A stretch of 64,000 nt of DNA from Candidatus Phycosocius bacilliformis (GTDB lineage: Bacteria; Pseudomonadota; Alphaproteobacteria; Caulobacterales; Aquidulcibacteraceae): positions 96,338 through 160,337 of the forward strand of contig NZ_BFBR01000007.1 in NCBI RefSeq assembly GCF_003112735.1, read 5' to 3'. The notes beneath the pieces were generated by a model that saw nothing but the letters and a program-made list of their open reading frames with translations, did no database searches and had not been told where the DNA came from. Position numbers and translations under genes: made by a program. This document shows, piece after piece, positions 6,698 to 16,516 of the stretch. Position 1 is the stretch's first letter, and every line of letters starts with the position of its first letter.

Positions 6698-7488
6698 TGA
6701 GACCAGAATCCACCCAGCAGGTTCTGGCATTCGCCCATGAACTGGCCGATGTGGCTGGTGCGGCCATCCTGCCCTATTTCCGCGCCGGTGCGGCGATTGA
6801 GAACAAAGCTGAACAAGGCTTTGATCCAGTCACTGCTGCGGACAAAGCAGCCGAACAGGCCATGCGCGCCAAAATACGTGCTGAGCGGCCCGAAGACGCG
6901 ATTGTCGGCGAAGAGTTTGACGATCATGTCGGCACGTCGGGATGGACATGGGTATTGGATCCGATTGACGGCACCCGCGCCTTCATCGCCGGGACAACCA
7001 CATGGGGCGTTCTGATCGGGGCGCGTTATGAAGATCGCGCGCGCATTGGCATCATGGACCAGCCCTTTTCAGGCGAGCGCTGGGCCGCCAGCCCCGAGCG
7101 CGGCTTCTGGTCACGCGGGCGGGCGCGCCAGCCTCTGGTCACGCGCAAGAAGACCGCTTTGGATCAGGCTATTCTAGCCACAACCGACCCCTTTTTATTT
7201 GAACCCCATCACAAACAGGCTTTTTTGAGCCTACGGGCTGCCACCCGGCTTGCCCGTTACGGCCTTGATTGCACGGCCTACGCCCTCCTCGCCCACGGCC
7301 ACATCGATTTGGTGGTCGAACCCGGCTTGAAAGATGTCGACATCGCCGCCCTCATTCCCATTGTGGAGGCAGCAGGTGGTGTGGTGACCGACTGGCACGG
7401 CCGTCACCACCCCAAAGGGGGTGACATTATTGCAGCGGGCTGTCCTGAATTACACGCCAAGGCATTGGCTTTGCTGACCAATCCCTAG
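6697..7488 (+). CDS. hisN: Histidinol-phosphatase, inositol monophosphatase family
   Basis: Protein of 263 residues. It would remove phosphate from L-histidinol phosphate in histidine biosynthesis. Lithium-sensitive phosphatase motifs are in order: VTAADKAAE, GEEF, DPIDGTRAFIAG (metal-binding Asp residues; the TR-FI-G form is typical of HisN rather than SuhB) and KDVDIAAL near the C-terminus. It overlaps the sugar dehydrogenase stop by one base and converges on the DUF885 gene. No other his genes are nearby, as is common for hisN. A different phosphomonoester substrate cannot be excluded. Confidence 0.85.
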   Translation: MRPESTQQVLAFAHELADVAGAAILPYFRAGAAIENKAEQGFDPVTAADKAAEQAMRAKIRAERPEDAIVGEEFDDHVGTSGWTWVLDPIDGTRAFIAGTTTWGVLIGARYEDRARIGIMDQPFSGERWAASPERGFWSRGRARQPLVTRKKTALDQAILATTDPFLFEPHHKQAFLSLRAATRLARYGLDCTAYALLAHGHIDLVVEPGLKDVDIAALIPIVEAAGGVVTDWHGRHHPKGGDIIAAGCPELHAKALALLTNP

Positions 7489-7508
7489 CCCGATCCGAGC
7501 CTGCCTTC

Positions 7509-9341
7509 TCAAACTTTCACGCTGTTCTGCCAGTCGAGAATGACCTGATCGAGCACGTCTAAAGGCATGGGACCTGGCAACAGGATTTGGTCGTGGAAGG
7601 CCTTAATGTCGAACGCCGTACCTAGTTTAGCTTTGGCAGCGGCGCGCAATCGGATGATATTGGTCTTGCCAACCATATAGGCACACGCCTGACCTGGCCA
7701 AACACAATAACGCTCCACCTCTGTGATGATATTATCGCGACTGTCGCCGGTGGCACCGACCATATAATCAACCGCCTGCTCTCGGGTCCATTTCTTGGCA
7801 TGCAGGCCGGTGTCAACCACCAAACGTGCGGCGCGGAAGGCCGCAGACTGGGCGTAACCAATTCGGCCGGGGACGTCATTTTCGTAAAAGCCCATCTCAT
7901 CGGCCAATTGCTCGGCATAAAGGGCCCAGCCCTCTGCATAAGCCCCGAACGAGAGCATTTTGGACCGCAGGAATGGCAAGTCCTGAGCTTCTTGAGCGAT
8001 GGATATCTGCAAATGGTGACCGGGCTGGGCCTCATGATAGGTCAAGGTTGGCAGAGTCCATTTCGGCCAGCTCGCCGTGTCGCGCAGATTGATATAATAG
8101 GCCCCAGGGCGGCTGCCATCGGGGGCAGGCTGGCTGTAATAGCCCCCTGGCGCGCCTGCCTCGGTGTAGGCGGGGACGCGTTTGACCTCACAATCGGCCT
8201 TGGCAAAGGTGGCGAACATTTCGGGCAGACGCACTTTAAGATCCGCCATCTGCTTGTTGAGGTCAGCCAGCAATTGCGTCTTGCCGGCTTCAGTATTGGG
8301 ATAGAGATAGGCTGGATCCTTGCTGAGGGCTTGCACACGCTCGGACACGCTGCCTTTGGTCATGCCCAATTGCCGCAGGCCTTCCTCCATTTGGGCATTG
8401 TAAGTAGCCACCAAATCCTTACCGAGCAGATGGATCTCCTCAGCGGTCATTTTGGTGGTGGTCGAATATCCCAAGGCCGCCTGATAATAAGCCTCGCCAT
8501 CAGGCAATTTCCATACCCCAGCATCAGCCGTCGCCTTACCGCGCAATTCTTCCAACACGGCAATTTGGGCCTGATAAGCTGGCAAGACTTTGTCGGTCAC
8601 CAATTTGGTTGCTTCGGCCTGGAGAGCCGCATGATCAAGGCCAGCCTCTTTGGCTTTACGCACAAGGCTTGCCACCAGCACAGTTTCAGATGCGGGCTGG
8701 CGTACAAAAGTCCGCAATTGGCCTAAGGCGCGGTCAATGATGAAATTCGGCGGAACCACCCCCCGGCCCGCATCCGCCCTAACCCGCTCGACTTCAGCAG
8801 TCATCTGACCGGCAAAACCGTCAAGCCGCGACAGCCAAGCAGCTCCATCATCCTTGGTTTTCACCACATGCTGGCTATCGAGGAAGTCAGGCATACCGAC
8901 GTAACTGCCGCTGAGCTGCGACACCATATAAGGCGCGGGCCAGCCAAAGCTGCCATTACCATAGCCAAACTTGGCGGATTCCTTTGAATAGGTCATCAAG
9001 CTCAATACGACCGAATGGGTCAGCTTATCGGCTGGGTTCAGGCTGTCAGGCTTGAACTTTTCCAAAGCGGCAACCCAGTCGCTGACTTGTTGAAAGCGGC
9101 TCGCCTCGGCTGAAGCCGACATGTCAGTCACCCGGCCCTTATAAGGCCCACCTGCCAAGACCTCGGGGACAGCAAGCCCGGTGGCAAACTCTGGGGAATC
9201 CTTCAAGATCACCGTGGTGATCTTGTCGATCAAAGCCTTCAAGTCTGGGTTGGCCGCAGTCTTGTCCGCACAGCTGGCCAGCAAAGCCATGGCACCCAGT
9301 GCCCCGGTGCCCATCAGCGCATCCCGTCGTGTCATCTGCAT
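7509..9341 (-). CDS. DUF885 family peptidase-like lipoprotein, Tat-type signal
   Basis: Protein of 610 residues. The N-terminus has a twin-arginine motif (TRRDALMG), a hydrophobic core and a lipobox (LLASC, Cys at about residue 24), so it is likely exported folded and lipidated. The DUF885 signature HEAQPGHHLQ (about residues 437-446) resembles a zinc-metallopeptidase site, with a further conserved stretch SFGAYAEGWALYAEQLADEM. Members are predicted M1/M3-like peptidases of unknown substrate. It lies 20 bp downstream of the MaoC gene on the same strand. The export route is inferred from the motif only. Confidence 0.88.
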   Translation of the reverse strand: MQMTRRDALMGTGALGAMALLASCADKTAANPDLKALIDKITTVILKDSPEFATGLAVPEVLAGGPYKGRVTDMSASAEASRFQQVSDWVAALEKFKPDSLNPADKLTHSVVLSLMTYSKESAKFGYGNGSFGWPAPYMVSQLSGSYVGMPDFLDSQHVVKTKDDGAAWLSRLDGFAGQMTAEVERVRADAGRGVVPPNFIIDRALGQLRTFVRQPASETVLVASLVRKAKEAGLDHAALQAEATKLVTDKVLPAYQAQIAVLEELRGKATADAGVWKLPDGEAYYQAALGYSTTTKMTAEEIHLLGKDLVATYNAQMEEGLRQLGMTKGSVSERVQALSKDPAYLYPNTEAGKTQLLADLNKQMADLKVRLPEMFATFAKADCEVKRVPAYTEAGAPGGYYSQPAPDGSRPGAYYINLRDTASWPKWTLPTLTYHEAQPGHHLQISIAQEAQDLPFLRSKMLSFGAYAEGWALYAEQLADEMGFYENDVPGRIGYAQSAAFRAARLVVDTGLHAKKWTREQAVDYMVGATGDSRDNIITEVERYCVWPGQACAYMVGKTNIIRLRAAAKAKLGTAFDIKAFHDQILLPGPMPLDVLDQVILDWQNSVKV

Positions 9342-9361
9342 TGGTTTGTTCCTATCCAGAG

Positions 9362-10216
9362 TTAGCCTGCGAGCACGGTCTTGCCATTGCGGATCACAAC
9401 AGCATCCCGCGATTTTACCCGCGCCTCAAACGACACCACATCCCCATCGCGCCAGAGTTGCACACTCACGGTCTCGCCGGGGAAAACGGGGGCAGAAAAC
9501 CGCACATCGTGGGACTGGATCCGGGTTGGGTCCATATCGCAATAGGCTTGGAGGACCGCCCGACAGGTCAAACCATAGGTACATAGGCCATGCAAGATTG
9601 GGCGGGGAAAGCCAACCATTTTGGCAAAATCTGGGTCGGCATGCAGTGGGTTGCGGTCACCAGACAAACGATAGATCAAGGCTTGATCGGGCGAGGTTGG
9701 TATGTCGACCTCAAGATCGGGCGCACGGTCAGGTATCGCGTGCAAGGCTGGCCCGCCTTCGCTCGGCCCACCAAAGCCGCCATCAGCGCGCGCAAAGATG
9801 GACGAAGTTAATGTGCACAAGGGGCTGCCATCCTTCTTGTCACGAATGGTGGTTTCGCTGATCAGCACCGCGCCTTTGCCCGCCCCTTTGTCCAGACAAT
9901 CGACAAATCTGCTGTCAGCCAGAATGGTGGCCGCCGACGGCAAGGGCTTGTGCATGGTTAGCCGCTGTTCGCCATGCACCACCATGGCGTAATTGATGCC
10001 GGTATCGCCGACCCGGCCTGCGCCCCAAGCAATCACCGTGGCCATGGTTGGGATGGTTTTCAAACCATTCTCATACACAAAGGCCAATTCGGTCTTATCC
10101 ATCGGATCGGCTCCAAGACCGATCCCGAGCGCATAGAGCATGGTTTCCCGGTCCCCGTAGGAGAATTCCTGATCCTTAGATGTCAAAGACATCACATGCT
10201 CATAATTGATCGCCAT
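9362..10216 (-). CDS. MaoC-type enoyl-CoA hydratase 2 (double hot-dog)
   Basis: Protein of 284 residues. The ATG at 10216 follows GGGAGG at good spacing; an earlier GTG at 10234 has none. It is a double hot-dog protein. The C-terminal half has the hydratase-2 motif SGDRNPLHADPDFAK with catalytic Asp and His, followed by PILHGLCTYG. The N-terminal half is a degenerate hot-dog that binds the CoA chain. Such enzymes hydrate trans-2-enoyl-CoA to (R)-3-hydroxyacyl-CoA in beta-oxidation, steroid side-chain breakdown or PHA precursor supply. It is probably co-transcribed with the DUF885 gene (20 bp apart). Confidence 0.85.
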   Translation of the reverse strand: MAINYEHVMSLTSKDQEFSYGDRETMLYALGIGLGADPMDKTELAFVYENGLKTIPTMATVIAWGAGRVGDTGINYAMVVHGEQRLTMHKPLPSAATILADSRFVDCLDKGAGKGAVLISETTIRDKKDGSPLCTLTSSIFARADGGFGGPSEGGPALHAIPDRAPDLEVDIPTSPDQALIYRLSGDRNPLHADPDFAKMVGFPRPILHGLCTYGLTCRAVLQAYCDMDPTRIQSHDVRFSAPVFPGETVSVQLWRDGDVVSFEARVKSRDAVVIRNGKTVLAG

Positions 10217-10325
10217 GGGCGCGCCTCCCGTCACATGAGCGGCAGGTTCAACTGCCGATTTTCATCGGCTTATGTGACAGGATAAACTCCCCCCGCGCAA
10301 GGGGTTGTCGGCACAGCTAACGGCC

Positions 10326-12143
10326 TCAGCCTGCGGTGACCGGATCGTGTTCGGCCACCCAATGTCCGGGTCCAATTTCGATCAATTGCGGGCGGTACTG
10401 AGGACCCGTGCCCTCCACCAGTTTGGATTTCATGAAGCGCAATTGGGCGCGCGGGTCGAGGGGACTTGGTAAATCACCCTCCAGACGGATACGGGGCCGC
10501 GCCTTCTCAATTTCGGGGTCAGGGATAGGGGCGGCTGAAATCAGAGCTTGGGTGTAGGGATGGCGTGGGTTGAGATAGATGGAATTGCGGTCGGCGGTTT
10601 CCACGACCCGCCCCAGATACATCACCATGATACGGTGGCTGACCTCGCGAACGACAGCAAGGTCATGGCTGATAAACAACATGGCAAGACCAAATTCGCG
10701 CTGCAAATCGAGCAACAGATCAATGATTTGGGCGCGTATCGACACATCAAGCGCAGAGACTGCTTCATCGCACACCACGAATTTGGGTTGCAGGATCATC
10801 GCGCGCGCAATACCAACCCGTTGGTTTTGGCCACCTGAAAACTCATGCGGATAGCGGTTGATCCAATCAGGATTGAGGCCGACACGCCCCATCATCTCCT
10901 TGACCATCTTGTCGCGCTCAACCTTGCCGATCCCCGGCTTATGGACTTGCAAGGGTTCAGCAATCGACGCGCCAATCGTCATGCGCGGATCAAGGCTGGC
11001 CAGCGGGTCTTGGAAGACAATCGTCAAATCCTTGCGCGAGTCGCGTAGTTTGCGGCGATGGGCGTCGGTGACGCCTTTGCCCAGCCACACAACCTCGCCC
11101 GCCGTGGTCGGAACCAAACGCAACACACCCCGTGCCAAGGTGGACTTGCCGCAGCCCGATTCACCCACCACGCCCACTGTTTCACCGGCCCGGATGGTCA
11201 GATCCACGCCATCCACAGCCCGCAAAGGCTGGGTACGCGGAAACAAGCCACTAGAGACTTTAACCGGGAAATAGATTTGCAAATTCTTGGCTTCGACCAG
11301 AATTGGGTCAGATGGCTTGGGAGGGTCGGCCAATTGCACGCCCAGCCGCTGGGGTCTGTCGAGACGGGGCACGGCCGCCAAAAGCTTTTGTGTATAGGGG
11401 TCTTTGGGGGCCGCAAAAATCTGGCGTACATCGCCGGTTTCAACATATTGGCCTTTGTTCATCACCTGCACTTTGTCGGCCAAGCGCGCCACAACCCCCA
11501 TGTCGTGAGTGACCAAGGCAATGGCTGCCCCCAAGTCCCGCTTCAGCTCATCCATCAGTTCGAGCACTTGGGCCTGAACGGTCACATCCAGGGCCGTTGT
11601 TGGTTCATCTGCGATCAGCAGTGCAGGCTCACACAGCATGGAAATCGCAATCATCACCCGTTGACGCATGCCACCGGATAATTCGTGGGGATATTGATTG
11701 AGGCGGCGGGCGGCTTCAGGGATACGCACCCGCTCCAGCCAATCGACACAGCGTTTGGTTGCCGCCTCGCCTTGCATGTTCATATGCAGGCGCAGCACTT
11801 CATACATCTGCTCGCCCACTTTCATATGTGGGGTCAGCGACGTCAGCGGGTCTTGGAAGATCATCGCCATCTGCTTGCCGCGAATGGCATTGAGGTCTGT
11901 AGCCTTAAGGCCCAGAAGCTCACGATCCTTGAACTTGATTGAGCCTGTGGCCGTTCCGTTGGAAGCCAAAAGTCCCATGGTCGCCATAAAGGTCTGGCTT
12001 TTGCCAGATCCTGATTCCCCAACAACGGCGACGCATTCACCGGGTAAGATGTCCAGATTGATGCCGCGGACCGCCTGCACGGGTCCGTCAGGCGTTGAAA
12101 ATGTCACGGCTAGATCACGCACGGACAAAATCGGGCTGGACAT
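10326..12143 (-). CDS. Peptide-type ABC transporter ATPase with two fused nucleotide-binding domains
   Basis: Protein of 605 residues with two complete ABC ATPase domains. The first has Walker [11 protein letters not shown] and signature LSGGMRQRV; the second has Walker [11 protein letters not shown] and signature FSGGQNQRV. Each domain has the oligopeptide-type C-terminal extension ([17 protein letters not shown] in the second). This DppD-DppF fusion layout is that of YejF/GsiA-type importers of peptides or glutathione. No permease or binding-protein gene is adjacent, so it is an orphan here and must partner with proteins encoded elsewhere. It is divergent from the Fe-alcohol dehydrogenase gene. 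Confidence 0.9.
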   Translation of the reverse strand: MSSPILSVRDLAVTFSTPDGPVQAVRGINLDILPGECVAVVGESGSGKSQTFMATMGLLASNGTATGSIKFKDRELLGLKATDLNAIRGKQMAMIFQDPLTSLTPHMKVGEQMYEVLRLHMNMQGEAATKRCVDWLERVRIPEAARRLNQYPHELSGGMRQRVMIAISMLCEPALLIADEPTTALDVTVQAQVLELMDELKRDLGAAIALVTHDMGVVARLADKVQVMNKGQYVETGDVRQIFAAPKDPYTQKLLAAVPRLDRPQRLGVQLADPPKPSDPILVEAKNLQIYFPVKVSSGLFPRTQPLRAVDGVDLTIRAGETVGVVGESGCGKSTLARGVLRLVPTTAGEVVWLGKGVTDAHRRKLRDSRKDLTIVFQDPLASLDPRMTIGASIAEPLQVHKPGIGKVERDKMVKEMMGRVGLNPDWINRYPHEFSGGQNQRVGIARAMILQPKFVVCDEAVSALDVSIRAQIIDLLLDLQREFGLAMLFISHDLAVVREVSHRIMVMYLGRVVETADRNSIYLNPRHPYTQALISAAPIPDPEIEKARPRIRLEGDLPSPLDPRAQLRFMKSKLVEGTGPQYRPQLIEIGPGHWVAEHDPVTAG

Positions 12144-12302
12144 GGGGCAGGTTTCCTTGGCGAAACAGGGCTAAACGTTTGTGTGTGATGCCTTAGCTTT
12201 GCATTTCCCTCCGGTCTATGTGTTCAAGCACATGTGACCACATTGCAGCCCGCGCGGTGGGGCAATAAGGTTGCACAAAACATCCTGCTCAGGAAACTTG
12301 CC

Positions 12303-13439
12303 ATGGCCAGCATCCCCTATTTGACCGATACGCGCTTTGATCATGGTGCCGTCAGCCAGACCGGCAAGGCATTGGCGAGCTTGGGGGCCAGTCGGCCCTT
12401 GATCGTGACCGACAAAGGGATCATCGCCGCAGGTCTCCTGCAACATGTGCTGGACGCCCTTGAGGGGGCACCTGCTGCCATTTTCGATGAAACTCCTGGC
12501 AACCCCACCGAGGCCGCTACGCTGGCAGCTTTGGCGCTCTATCGTGAAGCAGGCGCGGATTCCTTGATTGCGCTGGGCGGGGGCTCATCGATGGACTTGG
12601 CCAAGGGCGTGGGCATTTTGGTCCATGGTGAAGGTCCACTGGCCCGCTTCGGGGCGGCGCAGAGGGGGTCGCGCCACATCAGCAAAATCCCGCCTTTGAT
12701 CGCAATTCCCACCACGTCGGGAACTGGATCAGAAGTGTCCATCGGGGCGGTTATTGTTTTGGAATCCGGCATCAAGGAATTGTTTGTCTCCAAACATCTG
12801 ATCCCCGCCATTGCCATTTGTGATCCTGATTTGACATTGGGCCTGCCCGCGGGCCTGACGGCAGCCACCGGGATGGATGCGGTCACCCATTGTATCGAGA
12901 GCATCCTGTCGCCTGCGGTCAATCCACCCGGTGATGCCATCGCGGCCGACGGGATCAAGCGGGCCGTGCGCGACGGCATGCTGTTGCGCGCGGTTCAAGA
13001 TGGCAAGGATCGGGATGCACGCTGGCACATGATGATGGCCTCAACCGAAGGCGCGCTTGCCTTTGTTAAAGGTCTGGGCAGTGTGCACGCCCTCTCCCAT
13101 GCTGCGGGGCGGCTCAAAAGCCCCAGCCTGCATCACGGCACCTTGAATGCGATCTTCTTGCCGCATGTCATGATTTTCAATCATGGCGCACGGCCCGAGG
13201 CTGAAGCCATGATCCGCGACGCGATGGGTCTGGCCCCCAGCGCAGATTTGGCCGAAGCCTTATTTGCCCTCAACCAATCGCTTGGCATTCCCGCCAATCT
13301 GTCCTTACTGGGACTGGGGCCAGAGCATGCCGACGGCATTGTCGCCAATGCCTTGGCCGACATTGCCCATCTGTCAAACCCACGTCGGGCAACTGAGGCT
13401 GATTATCACATGCTCTATGCTGCGGCTCTAAAGGGCTGA
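12303..13439 (+). CDS. Iron-containing alcohol dehydrogenase family protein
   Basis: Protein of 378 residues (type III, Fe-ADH). The start at 12303 follows AGGAAA; the frame is open further upstream from a GTG at 12234 but without a ribosome site. It shows GGGSSMDLAKG for NAD binding, the IPTTSGTGSEVS motif, and the metal region GMDAVTHCIES and SVHALSHAAGRLKSPSLHHG with the three histidines and Asp typical of the metal site. It would interconvert alcohols and aldehydes/ketones; the true substrate is unknown. It converges on the thiolase gene. Confidence 0.9.
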   Translation: MASIPYLTDTRFDHGAVSQTGKALASLGASRPLIVTDKGIIAAGLLQHVLDALEGAPAAIFDETPGNPTEAATLAALALYREAGADSLIALGGGSSMDLAKGVGILVHGEGPLARFGAAQRGSRHISKIPPLIAIPTTSGTGSEVSIGAVIVLESGIKELFVSKHLIPAIAICDPDLTLGLPAGLTAATGMDAVTHCIESILSPAVNPPGDAIAADGIKRAVRDGMLLRAVQDGKDRDARWHMMMASTEGALAFVKGLGSVHALSHAAGRLKSPSLHHGTLNAIFLPHVMIFNHGARPEAEAMIRDAMGLAPSADLAEALFALNQSLGIPANLSLLGLGPEHADGIVANALADIAHLSNPRRATEADYHMLYAAALKG

Positions 13440-13476
13440 TCTGCCCGGTTAGAGCCGCTTGGCAGGCGATACGGCT

Positions 13477-14655
13477 TTAGCGTTCCACACACAATGCCAC
13501 GCCCATGCCCCCACCGATGCACAGGGTTGCCAGACCGCGTTTGGCATCGCGGGCGGCCATTTCATGCAACAGAGTGACGAGCACGCGTGCGCCGGATGCC
13601 CCGATAGGATGGCCGAGTGCAATCGCGCCACCATTCACATTGACCTTTGAGCTATCCCAACCCATGTCGCGATTGACCGCGATGGCCTGGGCCGCAAAAG
13701 CTTCATTAGCTTCGATCAGATCAAGGTCTGATACTTTCCAACCGGCTTTTTCCAGCGCCCGCTTGGAGGCCGGGATCGGGCCGGTTCCCATGATGGACGG
13801 ATCAACACCGGCCGTCGCGAACGAGGCGATACGGGCAAGGGGTGTCAGGCCGCGACGGGCCGCTTCGGCAGCCGTCATCACCACCAAGGCAGCCGCACCA
13901 TCATTGATGCCAGACGCATTGCCTGCCGTCACAGTGCCGTCCTTCTTGAAGGCCGGGCGCAGGGCTTGGGCGGCCTCAATCGTTGCCCCTTTGCGGATGT
14001 ATTCGTCCTTTTCGACCACCACATCACCTTTACGGCCCTTCACCGTTACCGAAGCAATCTCAGCATCAAAGCGGCCTGCGGCTTGGGCAGCTTCGGCCTT
14101 GTTCTGACTGGCGGTGGCAAATTGGTCCTGCTCGTCGCGGGTAATCTGCCATTTTTCGGCAACATTCTCGGCAGTGATGCCCATATGATAGGAGAAGAAA
14201 GCATCAGTCAGACCATCACGTATCATGGTGTCGACCAGACCTAGATCGCCCATCTTTGTGCCTGCCCGCATATAAGCGGCATGGGCCGACAGGCTCATGC
14301 TTTCCTGGCCCCCAGCGACCACAATATCAGCACTGCCGGTCATGATCTGCTGGGCAGCCAGTGCGACGGTTCGCAGGCCTGAGCCGCAAACTTGATTGAC
14401 CAGCCAAGCTGGAGCGGCATCTGAAATCCCCGCTGCACGGCTCGCCTGCCGGGCAGGATTTTGCCCTTTGCCTGCGGTCAGTACTTGGCCGAAAATCACT
14501 TCTGAGACTTCCTCACCCGCCAAACCGGCCCGGCTCAAAGCAGCCATGATGGCGGTCTTGCCCAACTCATGGGCTTCAACGGTTGCAAAGGCACCAGAAA
14601 AAGAACCAATCGGGGTGCGGGCTGCTGATGCGATGACGATGTCGGACGTGCTCAT
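13477..14655 (-). CDS. phaA: Acetyl-CoA C-acetyltransferase (thiolase)
   Basis: Thiolase of 392 residues. The start is set at [17 protein letters not shown] (14655), preceded by AAAGG; 23 more codons upstream lack similarity to the family. The active-site Cys lies in NQVCGSG, the His in GHPIGASG, and the second Cys in LCIGGGMG. Length and motifs match biosynthetic acetoacetyl-CoA thiolases (PhaA/AtoB). It condenses two acetyl-CoA, the first step of poly-3-hydroxybutyrate synthesis, and also serves ketone or fatty-acid metabolism. It is divergent from phaR with 296 bp between, the usual alphaproteobacterial arrangement. The symbol phaA is inferred from that context; phaB and phaC are not in the window. 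Confidence 0.88.
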   Translation of the reverse strand: MSTSDIVIASAARTPIGSFSGAFATVEAHELGKTAIMAALSRAGLAGEEVSEVIFGQVLTAGKGQNPARQASRAAGISDAAPAWLVNQVCGSGLRTVALAAQQIMTGSADIVVAGGQESMSLSAHAAYMRAGTKMGDLGLVDTMIRDGLTDAFFSYHMGITAENVAEKWQITRDEQDQFATASQNKAEAAQAAGRFDAEIASVTVKGRKGDVVVEKDEYIRKGATIEAAQALRPAFKKDGTVTAGNASGINDGAAALVVMTAAEAARRGLTPLARIASFATAGVDPSIMGTGPIPASKRALEKAGWKVSDLDLIEANEAFAAQAIAVNRDMGWDSSKVNVNGGAIALGHPIGASGARVLVTLLHEMAARDAKRGLATLCIGGGMGVALCVER

Positions 14656-14923
14656 GGCGATGCCTTTCGAAGGTTTGTGTCCCAGAAGACGTGAGATGTT
14701 TGCGGCCTCATGGCCGATCTTCACTGACTTGGGCCTGTCTTGGGCAAGAAAAGCGGTGGCGTCAATCGCAAACTGAGGTCACCCACCCACGACTTTGGTC
14801 TTGTGCAGCCATTGGTCGCAGACCGGGCGCTGAGCTGGCAGGAGCAGAGTTTGCAACTTGCGTTTCGCACCTGCCCAATTCTCTTGCATCTGCGAAGAAG
14901 TGCGGCGAAACTGGCATAAATGA

Positions 14924-14939
14924 CGCGTTTTTATACGCG
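14924..14939. promoter_or_regulatory. Short inverted repeat in front of phaR
   Basis: CGCGT (14924-14928) and ACGCG (14935-14939) flank an AT-rich centre just before the phaR ribosome site. TGC/GC-rich sequence lies further upstream (14850-14905, including TGCGTTTCGCA). PhaR proteins are autoregulatory DNA-binding proteins, so an operator is expected here, but this site is only a guess. Confidence 0.25.
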
Positions 14940-14951
14940 AGGGAGTTCATT

Positions 14952-15566
14952 TTGGCTGAGACCTCACCCGAAACCACCCCACATCATGGCTCTGCAGGGT
15001 CTGTCGTCACCATCAAAAAGTACGCCAATCGGCGGCTCTATAACACGGCGACCTCGGCCTATGTGACATTGGATCATCTGGCTCAAATGGTGCGCGACCG
15101 GGTGGACTTCGTGGTTTTTGACGCCAAGTCCGGGGATGACATTACCCGCTCAATCTTGACCCAGATTATCTTGGAGGCAGAAAGTTCGGGCAATAATCTT
15201 TTGCCGGTTGGCTTCCTGCGCGATATTATCCGCTCCTACGGCGATAGTGTGCAAGGCTTCCTGCCCTCCTATCTTGATCTGGCCATGAAGAGCTTTACCG
15301 ATAGCCGGGAGCATTTTTCAAAATCCTTGAGTGGCGGAATAGATCTGTCGGCTCCGGTTGAGCTGTTTCAACAAGCCGTGCGCGCGAATATGACAGTCAT
15401 GGCCGAAGCCGCCCGCGCCTTTACTGGCGGTCTGGTTCCCACCAGCTTGCGCCCCGCTGCCAAAGCCCCGCCCAAGGCTGATCCCAGCGAGGAATTGATG
15501 GCCATGCGTGCGCAAATGGCCGCCCTTCAAGCACGGCTGGATAAGCTTGATGGCACACATGGTTGA
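14952..15566 (+). CDS. phaR: Polyhydroxyalkanoate synthesis repressor PhaR
   Basis: Protein of 204 residues. The start is a TTG at 14952, chosen because GAGGGAG sits 6 nt before it and no ATG or family similarity is found nearby; the longer open frame back to 14691 is not credible. The N-terminal PHB/PHA accumulation regulator DNA-binding domain is clear (VTIKKYANRRLYNTATSAYVT and the following DFVVFDAKSGDDITRSIL-QII). The C-terminus has a helical coiled-coil tail (ELMAMRAQMAALQARLDKL). PhaR represses phasin and its own gene and is relieved by binding PHA granules. It is divergent from the thiolase gene. Confidence 0.93.
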   Translation: MAETSPETTPHHGSAGSVVTIKKYANRRLYNTATSAYVTLDHLAQMVRDRVDFVVFDAKSGDDITRSILTQIILEAESSGNNLLPVGFLRDIIRSYGDSVQGFLPSYLDLAMKSFTDSREHFSKSLSGGIDLSAPVELFQQAVRANMTVMAEAARAFTGGLVPTSLRPAAKAPPKADPSEELMAMRAQMAALQARLDKLDGTHG

Positions 15567-15736
15567 GGCCGGATAGGGGCTTGCTGTGACAGAGCGGCCC
15601 CTTTGGTTACAAGGCTCTTTCCCCGTTGAACAAGCCATGGCAAGACACTATGCCATCGTCGCCTAAGCGATGCTTGATGGCAGGCACCCAAGACAATGCC
15701 GGCCGTTCTCAATAAACAAACCTCAGGGGGAAAATC

Positions 15737-16507
15737 ATGACCAGCCTTTTTGATCTCAGCGGCAAGACCGCGATTGTCACCGGTTCCTCACGTGGCATCG
15801 GCAAGGCCATTGTGGAACAAATGGCCGATCATGGTGCCAATGTCGTGGTATCCTCGCGCAAGGCGGGCCCCTGTGAAGAGGTTGCCAATGCCATCAATGC
15901 CAAGCATGGCGACGGCCGGGCGCTGGCAGTTCCTGCCAACATCTCCTCGAAAGAAGATTTACAGCGTTTGGTCGATGCCACAAACGAACGCTATGGCCAG
16001 ATTGACATTGTGGTCTGCAATGCCGCCTCCAATCCCTATTATGGCCCGATGGCAGGCATTGCCGATGATGTGTTCGCCAAAATCCTGCAGAATAACATCA
16101 TCTCAAACCATTGGCTGATCTCGATGGTCGCCCCGCAAATGGTGGCGCGCAAGGCAGGCAATATCACCATCATTTCGTCAATCGGCGGCTTGAAGGCCAC
16201 CAATATTATCGGTGCCTACAACATCTCTAAGGCTGCCGATATGCAATTGGCGCGCAATTTGGCGCTGGAATATGGCCCTGATGGGGTGACGGTCAATTGC
16301 ATCGCGCCGGGCCTGATCAAGACCGATTTTGCCCGCGCATTGTGGGAAGATCCTGCCACATTGAAACAAGCAACCACCCATTCTTGCCTCAAGCGCATCG
16401 GCCAGCCTGATGAAATTGCCGGTATGGCGGTATTCCTGGCCTCCCGTGCCGGGGCGTTTACCACCGGCCAGACCTTTGTGATCGATGGTGGTGCAACCGC
16501 AGTCTGA
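15737..16507 (+). CDS. Short-chain dehydrogenase/reductase
   Basis: Protein of 256 residues, a classical SDR. It has the TGSSRGIGKA Rossmann motif near the N-terminus, NAAS, and the active-site Ser (IISSIGG) with YNISK. The C-terminus ends TGQTFVIDGG. An NADP preference is suggested by the Ser-Arg-Lys after strand 2. The overall pattern is like DHRS4-type reductases; the substrate is unknown. It follows phaR by 170 bp and could in principle be a 3-ketoacyl reductase, but it does not look like a typical PhaB. The M28 peptidase gene starts 9 bp later. Confidence 0.9.
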   Translation: MTSLFDLSGKTAIVTGSSRGIGKAIVEQMADHGANVVVSSRKAGPCEEVANAINAKHGDGRALAVPANISSKEDLQRLVDATNERYGQIDIVVCNAASNPYYGPMAGIADDVFAKILQNNIISNHWLISMVAPQMVARKAGNITIISSIGGLKATNIIGAYNISKAADMQLARNLALEYGPDGVTVNCIAPGLIKTDFARALWEDPATLKQATTHSCLKRIGQPDEIAGMAVFLASRAGAFTTGQTFVIDGGATAV

Positions 16508-16516
16508 GGGCAGATC

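Noticed and set aside
7800-8726. 308-codon forward open frame opposite the DUF885 gene
   Set aside because: Antisense shadow without ribosome site or similarity; the minus-strand gene is well supported by motifs.
15576-15604. Terminator after phaR (GGGGC...GCCCCTTT)
   Set aside because: Only five or six pairs with a 16-nt loop and three T residues; too weak to call.
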